Below, piece by piece: positions 46,699 through 55,598 of a stretch of DNA of 62,371 bases. The first letter of the stretch is position 1. Each line of letters opens with the position of its first letter. Under the pieces are notes generated by a model, which saw only the letters and a list, made by a program, of their open reading frames with translations, was not told the DNA's origin and ran no database searches. Source of the stretch: an uncultured Collinsella sp. (lineage in GTDB: Bacteria; Actinomycetota; Coriobacteriia; Coriobacteriales; Coriobacteriaceae); the NCBI GenBank assembly GCA_900542165.1, contig UQMM01000010.1, positions 1-62,371 of the forward strand. Reading direction: 5' to 3'. The translations under genes and the position numbers were made by a program.

Positions 46699-47826
46699 TT
46701 AGACCGGCGCAAGGCCGATTCCGGCCCGCAGAGCGTTGAGCCAAGCGGCCTGACGCTTGCGATAGCCCTTGATGCGATATCGGAATCGGACTCCTGCGAG
46801 TCGATGCATCGTTTGGGCGAAGGCTTCGAGTGCAACAAGGTCTTTCATTTGGTCGCGATTGATAACCAGGACGTGGATGCCCATTGCCTTGAGGCCATTA
46901 TTTCGATTGCCATCGTGGATGCGAGCGTTTTGAAGCTCATGCCCAATTCCGTTGTATTCGTTGTCGACTCCGGCGGCCGGGCAATATAGGTCGCAGATGG
47001 CGTAAGGGATGCCGGAGGACATGTTAACCGCAAGAGTGTCGAAGTCGATTCGATAGTTGAGTAGCAGGCCTCCCATGGGCAGGCTGCAACATCCGAATCC
47101 GCCAAAGCGCATGGGCGCTCCGAGAACGGCTAACATTAGGGATTCGGCTGGGGATGCAGATCCGGGTCGGGCAAGCTTGACTGCCGTGCGAAACGAGGTG
47201 TATGAGCTACTTTTGGCGAAGCGCGCGACCGCCTCGAGATCTTCGATGGTCGTGGCGGGCTCGCATTTGTAGTGCGCCTGTTCGTAGCGGGTTTCGTTCT
47301 GCTGTTTGGCTGCCGACTGGCCGCCCAGGCAATCAAGATCGCCCGTCGCTGCGCAGCTATCGCCCTTGGGCCAGATGTCGTCATAGGCGATGGGGTAGGT
47401 TGCCTCGGGCGGAAGGGAGTAGGTTCCGAGCAGCTCCATAAGGAGCATCAAGGTTTTGGCGACCGATTCATTTTTAGAACAAAGCATGGCTGTCATGGCA
47501 GGAGACGTTGCGTAGATGTCGGCCTCGACGTGCATAATTGCACCTTCAGGAAGCGGAGCGGAGAGAATATGCTGAAGAAGTCGCTTGTCGGGGCGTCTGT
47601 TGTCTTCGTTTGAAACGAGAAGATCGAGTAGTTCGGAATCATCTTCATTCCAGGCGTCGAGTATCGAAAGTGCGCCAAAGTCTATCGCGTCATTATTGGG
47701 AATGCAGCTAGCCAAGGCCTGTGCTTGCTGTTCACTATCAACGGAGTCCCAGGGTAGGGCAGAGTACGCCCGTCGTGCGCGACGAATTGCGCGGAGGGCG
47801 GAGAAATGTGAAATCACGGTCGTCAT
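46699..47826 (-). CDS. Orphan AbiEi/DUF559-like protein (P2), paralogue of the gene at 12035
   Basis: A 375-residue protein sharing the landmarks of P1 along its length: V-I-S-H-F-S-A-L near the start, S-P-A-M-T-A-M-L followed by L-M-E-L-L-G-T-Y, then G-S-A-S-P-A-E-S and G-G-F-G, and a nuclease-like core. The core has D279, then ten residues, E290-Y-N292, a helix and G-I-H-V-L-V-I. In P1 the last residue of this triad is Lys; Asn here suggests loss of catalysis or a different metal site. No good ribosome site precedes the ATG at 47826, which raises the possibility of a leaderless transcript or a different start. Base composition is lower in GC than the flanking housekeeping genes. Element B lies just after the gene, and element C 163 nt before it. 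Confidence 0.65.
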   Translation of the reverse strand: MTTVISHFSALRAIRRARRAYSALPWDSVDSEQQAQALASCIPNNDAIDFGALSILDAWNEDDSELLDLLVSNEDNRRPDKRLLQHILSAPLPEGAIMHVEADIYATSPAMTAMLCSKNESVAKTLMLLMELLGTYSLPPEATYPIAYDDIWPKGDSCAATGDLDCLGGQSAAKQQNETRYEQAHYKCEPATTIEDLEAVARFAKSSSYTSFRTAVKLARPGSASPAESLMLAVLGAPMRFGGFGCCSLPMGGLLLNYRIDFDTLAVNMSSGIPYAICDLYCPAAGVDNEYNGIGHELQNARIHDGNRNNGLKAMGIHVLVINRDQMKDLVALEAFAQTMHRLAGVRFRYRIKGYRKRQAAWLNALRAGIGLAPV

Positions 47827-47989
47827 AGCTATAACGTACTAAGTTGGCGGCAGAATGCGACCGCCATACCGTTCTTTTCGCTCAGCGGGGCGCTGTGCGC
47901 CATGAACGGCTGGGTGTTATGAAATCGATGGAATCGGTTGAGGGGATTGCAGGAAATTGAGCTCTGCCGCGAAGGTTGACGATAGCTAC

Positions 47990-48191
47990 TGGACAGTTAG
48001 TTCAGATACGTATAAGGCGACGGGCATTCGAGGCGTTTCTAAGGGCCTTCGAGGGTGATTTGAGGGTAAATATGCGGCGGTTGTACTCGAAAACGATGAG
48101 CTTTGGGCGGCATGGCATCCGCCGGGGAGCTCAGAAGGCTCCGAACGGCCCTTTGGGGCTTTAAAAAATACGTATCTGAACCAATTGTCCA
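47990..48191. repeat. 200-bp inverted-end element, copy C
   Basis: 202 bp, with ends starting TGGACAGTTAGTTCAGATAC (left) and, on the reverse strand, TGGACAATTGGTTCAGATAC. The inside is GC-rich, with hairpins such as GGAGCTCAGAAGGCTCC, and does not resemble copies A or B. With copy B it brackets P2. Confidence 0.9.
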
Positions 48192-48212
48192 GGGAAGGTT
48201 GGCGAGGGATAG

Positions 48213-48244
48213 AAAAAGGGCCGGAAGCGAGCTTCCGACCCTTT
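48213..48244 (-). terminator. prs terminator
   Basis: On the minus strand AAAGGGTCGGAAGC pairs with GCTTCCGGCCCTTTTT around a 2-nt loop, ending in five T. It follows the prs stop at 48278. Confidence 0.9.
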
Positions 48245-48277
48245 AAAAGCATCAAAGATGATGCGATGCGCGTTGGA

Positions 48278-49264
48278 CTACAGCGCGAAGTCGCCGCCGA
48301 CGAGCGTGGAGACGGGCTCCTCGTGGTAAACGGCGGAGATGGCCTGAGCGAACTCCTCGGCGACCGAGATGGTCTTGATCTTGCCGCCGACCTCGACGGG
48401 AATGGCGTCGGTGACGAGGCACTCGACGATCGGGGCGTCGTTCAGACGCTCGATGGCCGGACCGGAGAAGATGCCGTGGGTGGCGCAGACGTAGATGTCG
48501 CCAGCGCCCATAGCCTTGAGCTCCTTGACGTTGGCGCACAGGGTGCCAGCGGTGTCGATCATGTCGTCGTTGATGATGCAGGTCTTGCCCTTGATGTCAC
48601 CGATGATGCCCATGACCTCGGCGGCGTTGTGGCGCGGACGGCCCTTGTGGGCGATGGCCAGGTCGCAGCCGAGCATGTCGGACAGCTTCTTGGCGGCCTT
48701 GGCGCGGCCCACGTCGGGGGAGACGACAACCAGGTTGTCGGTGTCGAAGTTCATGGCGTTGTAGTACTGGCCAAACAGCGGCAGTGCGGACAGGTGGTTG
48801 ACCGGGATATCAAAGAAGCCCTGGATCTGACCCTGGTGCAGGTCGAGGGTGATGATGCGGTCGACGCCGGCGCGCTCGAGCAGGTTGGCGACGAGGCGGG
48901 CGGTGATGGGCTCGCGCGGGCCGGCCTTGCGGTCCTGGCGGGCATAGCCGTAGTGGGTGATGACGGCGGTGATGGAGCGGGCGGATGCGCGCTTGGCAGC
49001 GTCGGTGGCGATGAGCAGCTCCATGAGCATGTCGTTGACGTTGCCGCCGGCCACGGACTGAATCAGGAAGACGTCGGCGCCGCGGACGGTCTCGTCGTAG
49101 CGGGCGTAAATCTCACCGTTGGCGAACTGCTTTAGCGTAAGGCCCGAAAGCTCGACCCCAAGGTACTCAGCGATCTTCTGAGCGAGGGGACGGTTGGAGG
49201 AACCGGAATACACGCGGATGGACTTGCGCATATTCTCCGACTTCTCGGGATCATTAATCGGCAT
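48278..49264 (-). CDS. prs: Ribose-phosphate pyrophosphokinase
   Basis: A 328-residue enzyme that makes PRPP from ribose 5-phosphate and ATP, feeding purine, pyrimidine, His, Trp and NAD synthesis. Motifs: Y-S-G-S-S-N-R-P-L near residue 19, F-A-N-G-E-I-Y-A-R-Y near 47, Y-G-Y-A-R-Q-D-R-K near 105, D-L-H-Q-G-Q-I-Q-G-F-F near 141, and the PRPP loop I-I-N-D-D-M-I-D-T-A-G-T near 232. The start follows GGAGAAGGG. It is next to glmU, an order seen in many Gram-positives. Confidence 0.98.
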   Translation of the reverse strand: MPINDPEKSENMRKSIRVYSGSSNRPLAQKIAEYLGVELSGLTLKQFANGEIYARYDETVRGADVFLIQSVAGGNVNDMLMELLIATDAAKRASARSITAVITHYGYARQDRKAGPREPITARLVANLLERAGVDRIITLDLHQGQIQGFFDIPVNHLSALPLFGQYYNAMNFDTDNLVVVSPDVGRAKAAKKLSDMLGCDLAIAHKGRPRHNAAEVMGIIGDIKGKTCIINDDMIDTAGTLCANVKELKAMGAGDIYVCATHGIFSGPAIERLNDAPIVECLVTDAIPVEVGGKIKTISVAEEFAQAISAVYHEEPVSTLVGGDFAL

Positions 49265-49408
49265 TACCCTTCTCCTTTATACATCGAATGCCATATAGAT
49301 GCCTTTTTGCATTGTAACCGTGCGGCGGGGTTAATCGGGTCTTGATAACGTCTTTACCGTCAACGGACACGAACCGACCACTCATCCGGTCGCGCAGGTC
49401 ACGATAGA

Positions 49409-49442
49409 AAAAGGAGCCGTCCCCATGGAACAGCTCCTTTTG
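49409..49442 (-). terminator. glmU terminator
   Basis: On the minus strand AAAAGGAGCTGTTCC pairs with the opposite GGCTCCTTTTT around CATGG, with T run. It follows the glmU stop at 49457. Confidence 0.85.
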
Positions 49443-49456
49443 TGCTTGGTGAAACG

Positions 49457-50869
49457 TTATGCCTCGTCGTCCTCGTGCAGACGACGGCGATAATCGGCGG
49501 CCCAGCCCTCAATATTTACCTGACGGGCGCGGCCCAGACCGAGTGCGTCGGCCGGGACCGGCTCGGTGATGACGGAGCCGGCGGCCACGAGCGCACCGTC
49601 GCCAATCTGGGCGGGCGCGACCATCATGGTGTCAGAACCGATGAAGGCATCCTTGCCGATGACGGTCTTGTGCTTGTGGACGCCGTCGTAGTTGCAGGTG
49701 ATAGAGCCCGCGCCTACGTTGACGCCGGAGCCCATGGTGGTGTCGCCGATGTAGGACAGGTGGGGCACCTTGGAACCCTCGCCGATCGTGGACTTCTTGA
49801 TTTCCACGTGCGTACCGGCCTTGGAGCCGTCGAGCATGTGGGTGCCCGGGCGCAGGTAGGCGCGCGGGCCGCAGTCGACGCCGTTCTCGATGACGGCCTC
49901 GATGGCGATGGTCTCATCGATGATGCAGCCGCTGCCGACGGTGGTGTCGGTGAGGCGGCTGTTGGGGCCGAGCTGGCACTCCTCGCCCACGGTGACGTGA
50001 CCGATCAGATGCGTCTGCGGCCACACGACGGTGTCGCGGCCGATGGTGGCGTCGGGACCGATCCAGGCCTGCGTGGGGTCGATGAACGTGACGCCTTCTG
50101 CCATCCAGTGCTCGTTGATGCGGTCGCGCGCGATGGCGGTGAGCTGCGCGAGCTGGATGCGGCTGTTGACGCCCAGGCCGTCGCGGTAGTCGTCGCAGTG
50201 GAAGATGGAGACTGCCTGGCCGTGACCCTTGAGGATTTCGAGCATGTCGGGCAGGTAGTACTCGGACTGCGCGTTGTCGTTGCCGATCTCGTTAATGTGG
50301 GCGGCAAGCTGCGCGCCGTCGAAGGCGTAGCAGCCGGCGTTGCACTCCAGCAGCGTGGCGGCCTGCTCGGGCGTGCAGTCCTTCTGCTCGATGATGCGCT
50401 CGATCTGACCATCGGCGCCCAGCTTGATGCGGCCGTAGCCAAAAGGATCGGGCGGGGTCATGGTCATGACGGTGCAGGCGAGCTCGCCGGTGGCGACGGT
50501 CTGCGCGAACTTGGCGACGGTGTCGGCGGTGATGAGCGGCAGGTCGCCGTTGAGCACGACGACGGGGCCTTGCGCGATGCCGCAGGCCTCGAGCGCGACC
50601 TTGACGGCATGGCCGGTGCCCAGGCGCTCGGTCTGCTCGACGCACTCGACTTTGGTGGCGCTGTTGGCGTAGGCGCCATCGATGAGGGCGCGCATCTCGT
50701 CGGCGTGGCTGCCGATGACGACCACGACGCGGCTGCAGCCGGCCTTGATGGTGGCGTCGACGATCCACTGAACCATGGGCTTGCCTAGAATCTTGTGCGA
50801 AACCTTGCAGTGGTTCGACTTCATGCGGGTGCCCTCGCCGGCGGCGAGGATAATTGCGGTTGCGTCCAT
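49457..50869 (-). CDS. glmU: Bifunctional GlcNAc-1-P uridyltransferase/acetyltransferase
   Basis: A 470-residue bifunctional enzyme that makes UDP-GlcNAc for the cell wall. The N-terminal pyrophosphorylase domain has I-I-L-A-A-G-E-G-T-R-M and the K-V-S-H-K-I-L-G-K-P-M segment, then N-G-D-L-P-L. The C-terminal half is a left-handed beta helix of hexapeptide repeats (from about residue 255) with G-P-R-A-Y-L-R-P-G, C-N-Y-D-G and K-H-K-T-V-I-G. The ATG at 50869 follows CAGGAGAT; longer readings to 51094 are not needed. The region before it (50870-51059) shows no structure besides ordinary promoters. Confidence 0.97.
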   Translation of the reverse strand: MDATAIILAAGEGTRMKSNHCKVSHKILGKPMVQWIVDATIKAGCSRVVVVIGSHADEMRALIDGAYANSATKVECVEQTERLGTGHAVKVALEACGIAQGPVVVLNGDLPLITADTVAKFAQTVATGELACTVMTMTPPDPFGYGRIKLGADGQIERIIEQKDCTPEQAATLLECNAGCYAFDGAQLAAHINEIGNDNAQSEYYLPDMLEILKGHGQAVSIFHCDDYRDGLGVNSRIQLAQLTAIARDRINEHWMAEGVTFIDPTQAWIGPDATIGRDTVVWPQTHLIGHVTVGEECQLGPNSRLTDTTVGSGCIIDETIAIEAVIENGVDCGPRAYLRPGTHMLDGSKAGTHVEIKKSTIGEGSKVPHLSYIGDTTMGSGVNVGAGSITCNYDGVHKHKTVIGKDAFIGSDTMMVAPAQIGDGALVAAGSVITEPVPADALGLGRARQVNIEGWAADYRRRLHEDDEA

Positions 50870-51059
50870 GTGATCTCCTGTTACGTTATAGAGACGTGTG
50901 TTTGGAAACGATACACGGCGCAATATGATACCGCAGGCATATGATGAGCGCGTAACGATTGATGCGCGGCAGCTGAGGCTTGGGCCGGCGGTACGGCGTT
51001 TGCGCTGGTTGTGTATGGTGGCGGCGCTGCGGCGTTGACGTTTGAGCGAGGGGATGGGG

Positions 51060-51953
51060 ATGCCCGTGGACACCATGCGAGAGGAATCGGGCAACGAACC
51101 CGTCGCGGCATTTTCGATGTCGCATCCGGCGGTGCCGGCGCTCTACATGGTGCTGACGTTGGGGCTCACCATGTTCTCGATGCAACCGGTGCTGATTGCG
51201 CTATCGCTTGCGGGCGGGTTGGCGTACGGGCTTGCGACGCGCGGTGTTGCGCGCACGTTGGGCGCGCTTCGCTGGCAGCTGCCGGTGATTTTGATCATTG
51301 CGGTGCTCAATCCGCTGTTTAGTGCATCGGGCTCGACGGAGCTGTTTCGTATTGGCATGCGTGCGGTGTATCTAGAGAGCATGGTTTACGGCCTGTGCAT
51401 GGGCGGGCTGTTCGTGGCGAGCGTGCTGTGGTTTGAGGCCGCGGCGTCGATGCTCGAATACGACAAGGTACTTGCGCTTTTGGGCAACGCCGCGCCGGTG
51501 CTCGCGCTCATGATCTCGATGTGCATGCGGCTTATCCCGCAGTTTTTACGCCGCGGTCGTACGGTACTGGCGGTGCAGGATGCGATTGATGTGCCGGGTC
51601 GCGCGCCGGCCGATCCCGTGCGTTCGCGCCTACGGGCATCGAGCGTGTTGATGGGCTGGGGCATGGAAGATTCGCTGGAGCGCGCGGACGCCATGCGCTC
51701 CCGTGGATGGGGCGCCGCGACACGTCGCACGACGTACGCGCGGTATCGGCTGGGTCGCGGCGATGTTGCCGCGCTGGTTGGGCTTGCACTGTTTGGCGTG
51801 GTCACGGTGACAGTGGCGTGGACCGCGACGACGCAGTATTCGTTTTATCCTCAGCTCTTGGTGCCGGCGCCGTGGCCGGGCTATGTTGTGTACGCTGCCT
51901 GGATGGTGCTGCCTTGCGCGTTGCACGCGATTGATGAGAAGAGGTTTGGCTGA
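51060..51953 (+). CDS. ECF transporter T component (EcfT)
   Basis: A 297-residue membrane protein, the scaffold subunit of an energy-coupling-factor vitamin or metal uptake system. About five to six hydrophobic segments are seen. The coupling helices carry the family motif A-D-A-M-R-S-R-G-W-G (the A-R-G-type contact with the ATPases), and I-S-M-C-M-R-L-I-P lies near the middle. I choose the ATG at 51060, 6 nt after GAGGGG; ATG 51054 and TTG 51042 are in frame. The stop overlaps the next start by 1 nt (TGATG), so it is coupled to the fused ATPase. Confidence 0.88.
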   Translation: MPVDTMREESGNEPVAAFSMSHPAVPALYMVLTLGLTMFSMQPVLIALSLAGGLAYGLATRGVARTLGALRWQLPVILIIAVLNPLFSASGSTELFRIGMRAVYLESMVYGLCMGGLFVASVLWFEAAASMLEYDKVLALLGNAAPVLALMISMCMRLIPQFLRRGRTVLAVQDAIDVPGRAPADPVRSRLRASSVLMGWGMEDSLERADAMRSRGWGAATRRTTYARYRLGRGDVAALVGLALFGVVTVTVAWTATTQYSFYPQLLVPAPWPGYVVYAAWMVLPCALHAIDEKRFG

Positions 51954-53596
51954 TGGCTCGGTTGGATAGGGGCCCGGTGTCGGGCGCGGCGTGCGGCCCG
52001 GATATGCCGGCGATTGAGGTGCGGAGCCTGAGCTTTGCCTACCCCGATGCTGATGCTGCGGTGCTCGAGGGGCTCGACTGGTCTGTTCCCCAAGGTGCAT
52101 TTGCGCTGCTTGTTGGCGGTACCGGATCGGGTAAGTCGACGCTGCTGTCGCTGCTCAAGCCCGAGATCGCTCCGGCGGGCGAGCGCACTGGCGAACTGCG
52201 CGTGCTGGGCGAGCCCGTCGCCGACATGGATGTGCGGGCATCGGCGGAGCGCGTGGGTTATGTGTTTCAGGACCCCGAGAACCAGATCGTGTGCGAGACC
52301 GTGTGGCACGAGATGGCGTTTGGCCTAGAGAATCTGGGTGTGTCGCGCGACGAGATGCGCCGCCGTGTTGCTGAGACCAGCTATTTCTTTGGTCTGGAGG
52401 ACTGGCTTCATCGTGATACCGATACGCTTTCGGGTGGCCGCAAGCAGCTGCTGTCGCTTGCCGCCGTCCTGGCGCTGCGTCCGCGTGTGCTGCTACTCGA
52501 CGAGCCCACGTCTCAGCTTGATCCGGTTGCGGAGAAGAATTTCCTGCACGCGCTGTTTCGTGTGAATCGCGAGCTGGGCTGCACGGTTGTTGTGGCGACG
52601 CATCAGCCGCGCCCAATGCTCGAATACGCGACGTGTGCGTACCGGATTGAGGACGGTCGCGTGCGCGAGGTGGCGGATATGGCTTCTTTGGGACGCCGAG
52701 AACCGCTGTTTTCCGATGACATGTTGGGGTGGGGTGCCATCCGATGTGCAAATAAAGGAGTATTCAGCAGGCGTGAGGACAATTTGGGCTCTCCGGAGCC
52801 GCCCGGGGACGTATCGAGCGCGAAAAAAAGTTCAGAATTGGACAAATTGTCCGAATTTGTGGCGCAAACGTCGCTCGAAAACGGCTCGGAAGCTTTCCCG
52901 CGCACGGATGGAAGCAGAATACTCCAAAAAATGCACGGCGGGTCGGCTACCACCCTGTCGGAAGGCTGGTTTCGCCACGATCGCGCGGGCGGTTGGGTGC
53001 TGCGCGGGCTCGACGTGGCGTTTTCGGCCGGTGCGGTGCATGCGATCGTGGGCGGCAACGGATGCGGTAAGTCGACGATGCTTTCGGTGCTGGCCAAGAC
53101 TGCCAAGCTGCAGCGTGGTCGTATGGTGCGCGGGGCGGCCTCGGCTGCGCTGCTGCCGCAGAACCCCAAGGCCCTGCTGGTTGCCGAGACGGTGCGCGAC
53201 GAGCTGATGGAATGGGCCTCGACCTGCGGATATGACGAGAACTTGGCGCGGGAGCGTGCGGCGCAACTGGGATTGGACGGCCTGGAGACGCGCCACCCTT
53301 ACGACCTCTCGGGCGGACAGCGCCAGCTGCTTGCGTTGGCAAAGCTGCTGCTGATCGGCCCCGAGCTGCTGCTGCTTGACGAACCCACGAAGGGCTTGGA
53401 CCTGGAGAGCCGTCGCATCATCGCTCGCGCCCTGCGTGACCATGCGAGGGCTGGCGGTACCGTCATCATGGCTACGCACGATTTGGACTTTGTCGAGCAG
53501 GTAGCCGACGACGTCGCCATGATGTTTGACGGCGAGATTGCCTGCATGGAGCCCCCGGCCGATTTCTTTGCCGACAACGTGTTCTATAGGGCGTAG
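51953..53596 (+). CDS. Fused ECF transporter ATPase (EcfA-EcfA')
   Basis: A 547-residue protein with two complete ABC ATPase domains, the equivalent of EcfA1 and EcfA2 in one chain. Domain 1: Walker A G-G-T-G-S-G-K-S-T (about 54-62), Q-loop F-Q-D-P-E-N-Q, signature L-S-G-G-R-K-Q, Walker B V-L-L-L-D-E-P-T-S. Domain 2: Walker A G-G-N-G-C-G-K-S-T (about 367-375), Q-loop P-Q-N-P-K-A-L, signature L-S-G-G-Q-R-Q, Walker B L-L-L-L-D-E-P-T. A linker of about 85 residues (about 255-340) is low-complexity and Ser/Glu-rich. It is coupled to EcfT. No S component is adjacent, but one candidate lies at 58964. Confidence 0.92.
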   Translation: MARLDRGPVSGAACGPDMPAIEVRSLSFAYPDADAAVLEGLDWSVPQGAFALLVGGTGSGKSTLLSLLKPEIAPAGERTGELRVLGEPVADMDVRASAERVGYVFQDPENQIVCETVWHEMAFGLENLGVSRDEMRRRVAETSYFFGLEDWLHRDTDTLSGGRKQLLSLAAVLALRPRVLLLDEPTSQLDPVAEKNFLHALFRVNRELGCTVVVATHQPRPMLEYATCAYRIEDGRVREVADMASLGRREPLFSDDMLGWGAIRCANKGVFSRREDNLGSPEPPGDVSSAKKSSELDKLSEFVAQTSLENGSEAFPRTDGSRILQKMHGGSATTLSEGWFRHDRAGGWVLRGLDVAFSAGAVHAIVGGNGCGKSTMLSVLAKTAKLQRGRMVRGAASAALLPQNPKALLVAETVRDELMEWASTCGYDENLARERAAQLGLDGLETRHPYDLSGGQRQLLALAKLLLIGPELLLLDEPTKGLDLESRRIIARALRDHARAGGTVIMATHDLDFVEQVADDVAMMFDGEIACMEPPADFFADNVFYRA

Positions 53597-53956
53597 ACGG
53601 CCTCGTGACGGCAGGCACGGGCTTGCCGTTTGGGCACCGGGCGCCGCCGAGGGGCGCCATGGGCCCAATACGGCTATCGACAACGGATAGACGGAGGTAA
53701 ACCCTAGGGGTATAAGCGCGTCAAAACGCGTCCTATGCGAGCCATGAGTGGTCGTTCTCCTCGCGCGAACGGGACGTGGTGTTATGGCGCCGAAGAATGA
53801 AATAGACCGTTTTACCTGCCAAAATAATCTGTTTGTACAACTAAGGTTGAGTGAAATTGATCGTTTGGCTCATAGAATAAACCTCCTTTCCGACCGTAGT
53901 CTTTCCAGCGAAATCCGTTTTGGACTGAGAAGCGGATCGCAGGAAAGGAGTTTGCG
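53597..53956 (+). other. Gap between the ECF ATPase and the amidohydrolase gene
   Basis: 360 nt without a gene. It holds a weak stem ACGGCA/TGCCGT (53610-53631), a GC-rich stretch, then AT-richer sequence with one half of a hairpin-family motif (ACCTGCCAAAATAATCTG, 53815-53832) with no visible partner arm. An AAAGGAG ribosome site precedes the ATG at 53957. I looked for a cobalamin-type riboswitch and found no matching core. Confidence 0.5.
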
Positions 53957-55597
53957 ATGCAAGCGGATACCGTACTTAAGGGGAAGGTGTTCACGTCCAA
54001 TCGCGCAGAGTTTACGGCTCAGGCAGTAGCGATTAAGGATGGCGTCTTCGTCTATGTGGGTGACGAGGCGGGGGTGAGCGAGTACGTCGGTCCCGACACC
54101 AAGGTGATCGAGGCGGGCGACGGCATGTTCATGCCGGGCTTCTGCGATGCTCATATGCACTTCTCGTCTGGTGCTGGCCAGTTTGCCTACGAGATCGACA
54201 TTTTGGGTCTCGAGACCGTGGACGAGTACGTGGATACCATCCGCAAATATGTGGAAGAGCATCCCGGACGCGAGTTCTATAAGGGCATGGGTTGGGACAA
54301 CGCCGTGTTCGAGAACGAGGGCAAGATTCAGGCCAAGGAGCTGCTGGACGCAGTGTGCCCGGACGTGCCGATGCTTATCGGTTCCTACGACGGCCACTCC
54401 TATTGGGTCAACAGCAAGTGCCTCGAGAAGGCCGGCATCGGTCGCGGCTTTGTGAGCCAGGAGGCTGGAACCATCGTTTTGGATCCCGAGACGCAGGAGC
54501 CTACGGGTCTTGTGCGCGATTGGGCCATGAACGATGTCTTCAAGGCGATTCGTTCCTATACGGTCGAAGAGTTCAAGAGCGCCATTCTTACGTTGCAGGA
54601 GGACTTGCTTGCGGTCGGTATTACCAATATTTACGAGCCGATTCTTCGCGATGAGGTCAATGCTCAAATTGCTCTCGAGGAGCTCGACATCGAGGGTAAG
54701 CTCAAGCTCAAGGTAACCTCCGGCTTCTATTGCAAGCCCGAGCACGAGGGCCTCGACAAGATCGATCGCTGCGCCGAGGTTCGCGATTCCTATCGCGGCG
54801 AGCACTATCAGTGCAACAACATCAAGTTCGTGCTCGATGGTGTCATCGAATCTGGTACGGCTTACCTGCTGGATGACTACACCGACAAGCCTGGTTTCCG
54901 CGGCGTTCCCAACTGCGAGCCCGACGATTACAACGCCATGGTTCGCTATGCCAAGGAAAAGGGCTTCCAGGTGCATGTGCACGCTATCGGCGACGCGGCC
55001 ATCTCCATGGCGCTCGACGGTTTTGAGTATGCCCAGGCAACCGATCCGAAAGATGACTGGCGCCCGACCATTACACACCTGCAGGTCATGCGCGACGAGG
55101 ACATCGATCGTTTTGCCGCGCTCAAGGGTATCGCTTGCGCCAATCCCACATGGCACTTCAAGGACCCCGTGTGCTATGAGTCCCTGGAGCACGCTCAGCT
55201 TGGTGAGCGTGCCGAGTCCGAGTATCCGCTCAAGAAGTTCTGGGACCGCGGCATGGTCGTTACTTCGGCGACCGACTTCCCCGTGTCAAACCCCGATCCC
55301 ATGGAGGGCTTGGAGGTCGGCGTGACTCGCTGCGCGCCCGGCGACGCTTCGGAAGAGACCGTGCTCGACCCGAACCAGCGTGTATCCGTCGAGGACATGA
55401 TCTGCGCCGGCACCATCAATGGTGCGTATCAGAACTTCCTCGAGAAGCGCATCGGTTCCATCGAAGTGGGCAAGGAAGCCGACTTCGTGCTCATGGACCG
55501 CGACATCACGTCCATCGATCCCCACACCATCCACGAGGCCAAGTGCCTCATGACCGTCATCGACGGCAAGACCATGTACGAGAAGGAAGGCGAGTAA
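53957..55597 (+). CDS. YtcJ-type amidohydrolase family protein
   Basis: A 546-residue metal-dependent hydrolase of the amidohydrolase superfamily. Metal-binding motifs: D-A-H-M-H-F (about residue 64) after P-G-F-C, then H-V-H-A-I-G-D-A-A (about 340), T-H-L-Q near 375 and T-S-A-T-D-F-P near 440. Length and layout match YtcJ-like proteins, which act on amide or ester bonds of small substrates; the substrate is not known. The MATE exporter follows after 1 nt, so the pair may modify and expel or manage a compound. Confidence 0.9.
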   Translation: MQADTVLKGKVFTSNRAEFTAQAVAIKDGVFVYVGDEAGVSEYVGPDTKVIEAGDGMFMPGFCDAHMHFSSGAGQFAYEIDILGLETVDEYVDTIRKYVEEHPGREFYKGMGWDNAVFENEGKIQAKELLDAVCPDVPMLIGSYDGHSYWVNSKCLEKAGIGRGFVSQEAGTIVLDPETQEPTGLVRDWAMNDVFKAIRSYTVEEFKSAILTLQEDLLAVGITNIYEPILRDEVNAQIALEELDIEGKLKLKVTSGFYCKPEHEGLDKIDRCAEVRDSYRGEHYQCNNIKFVLDGVIESGTAYLLDDYTDKPGFRGVPNCEPDDYNAMVRYAKEKGFQVHVHAIGDAAISMALDGFEYAQATDPKDDWRPTITHLQVMRDEDIDRFAALKGIACANPTWHFKDPVCYESLEHAQLGERAESEYPLKKFWDRGMVVTSATDFPVSNPDPMEGLEVGVTRCAPGDASEETVLDPNQRVSVEDMICAGTINGAYQNFLEKRIGSIEVGKEADFVLMDRDITSIDPHTIHEAKCLMTVIDGKTMYEKEGE

Positions 55598-55598
55598 T

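Larger units (their letters stand above)
47827..48277. other. Region between P2 and prs
   Basis: 451 nt hold the likely P2 promoter region (47827-47989), the 200-bp element copy C and the prs terminator (48213-48244). I see no gene; open frames cross element C on both strands but lack ribosome sites. Confidence 0.55.

Noticed and set aside
47986..48255. An open frame through element C, and similar ones through B
   Set aside because: The inverted ends happen to be open in one frame, giving similar short peptides, but the interiors encode unrelated residues, there is no ribosome site, and copy A has stops in the equivalent frames.
53597..53956. Possible riboswitch before the amidohydrolase gene
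   Set aside because: Stems are present but none of the conserved cores of cobalamin, FMN, TPP or SAM riboswitches could be recognised.
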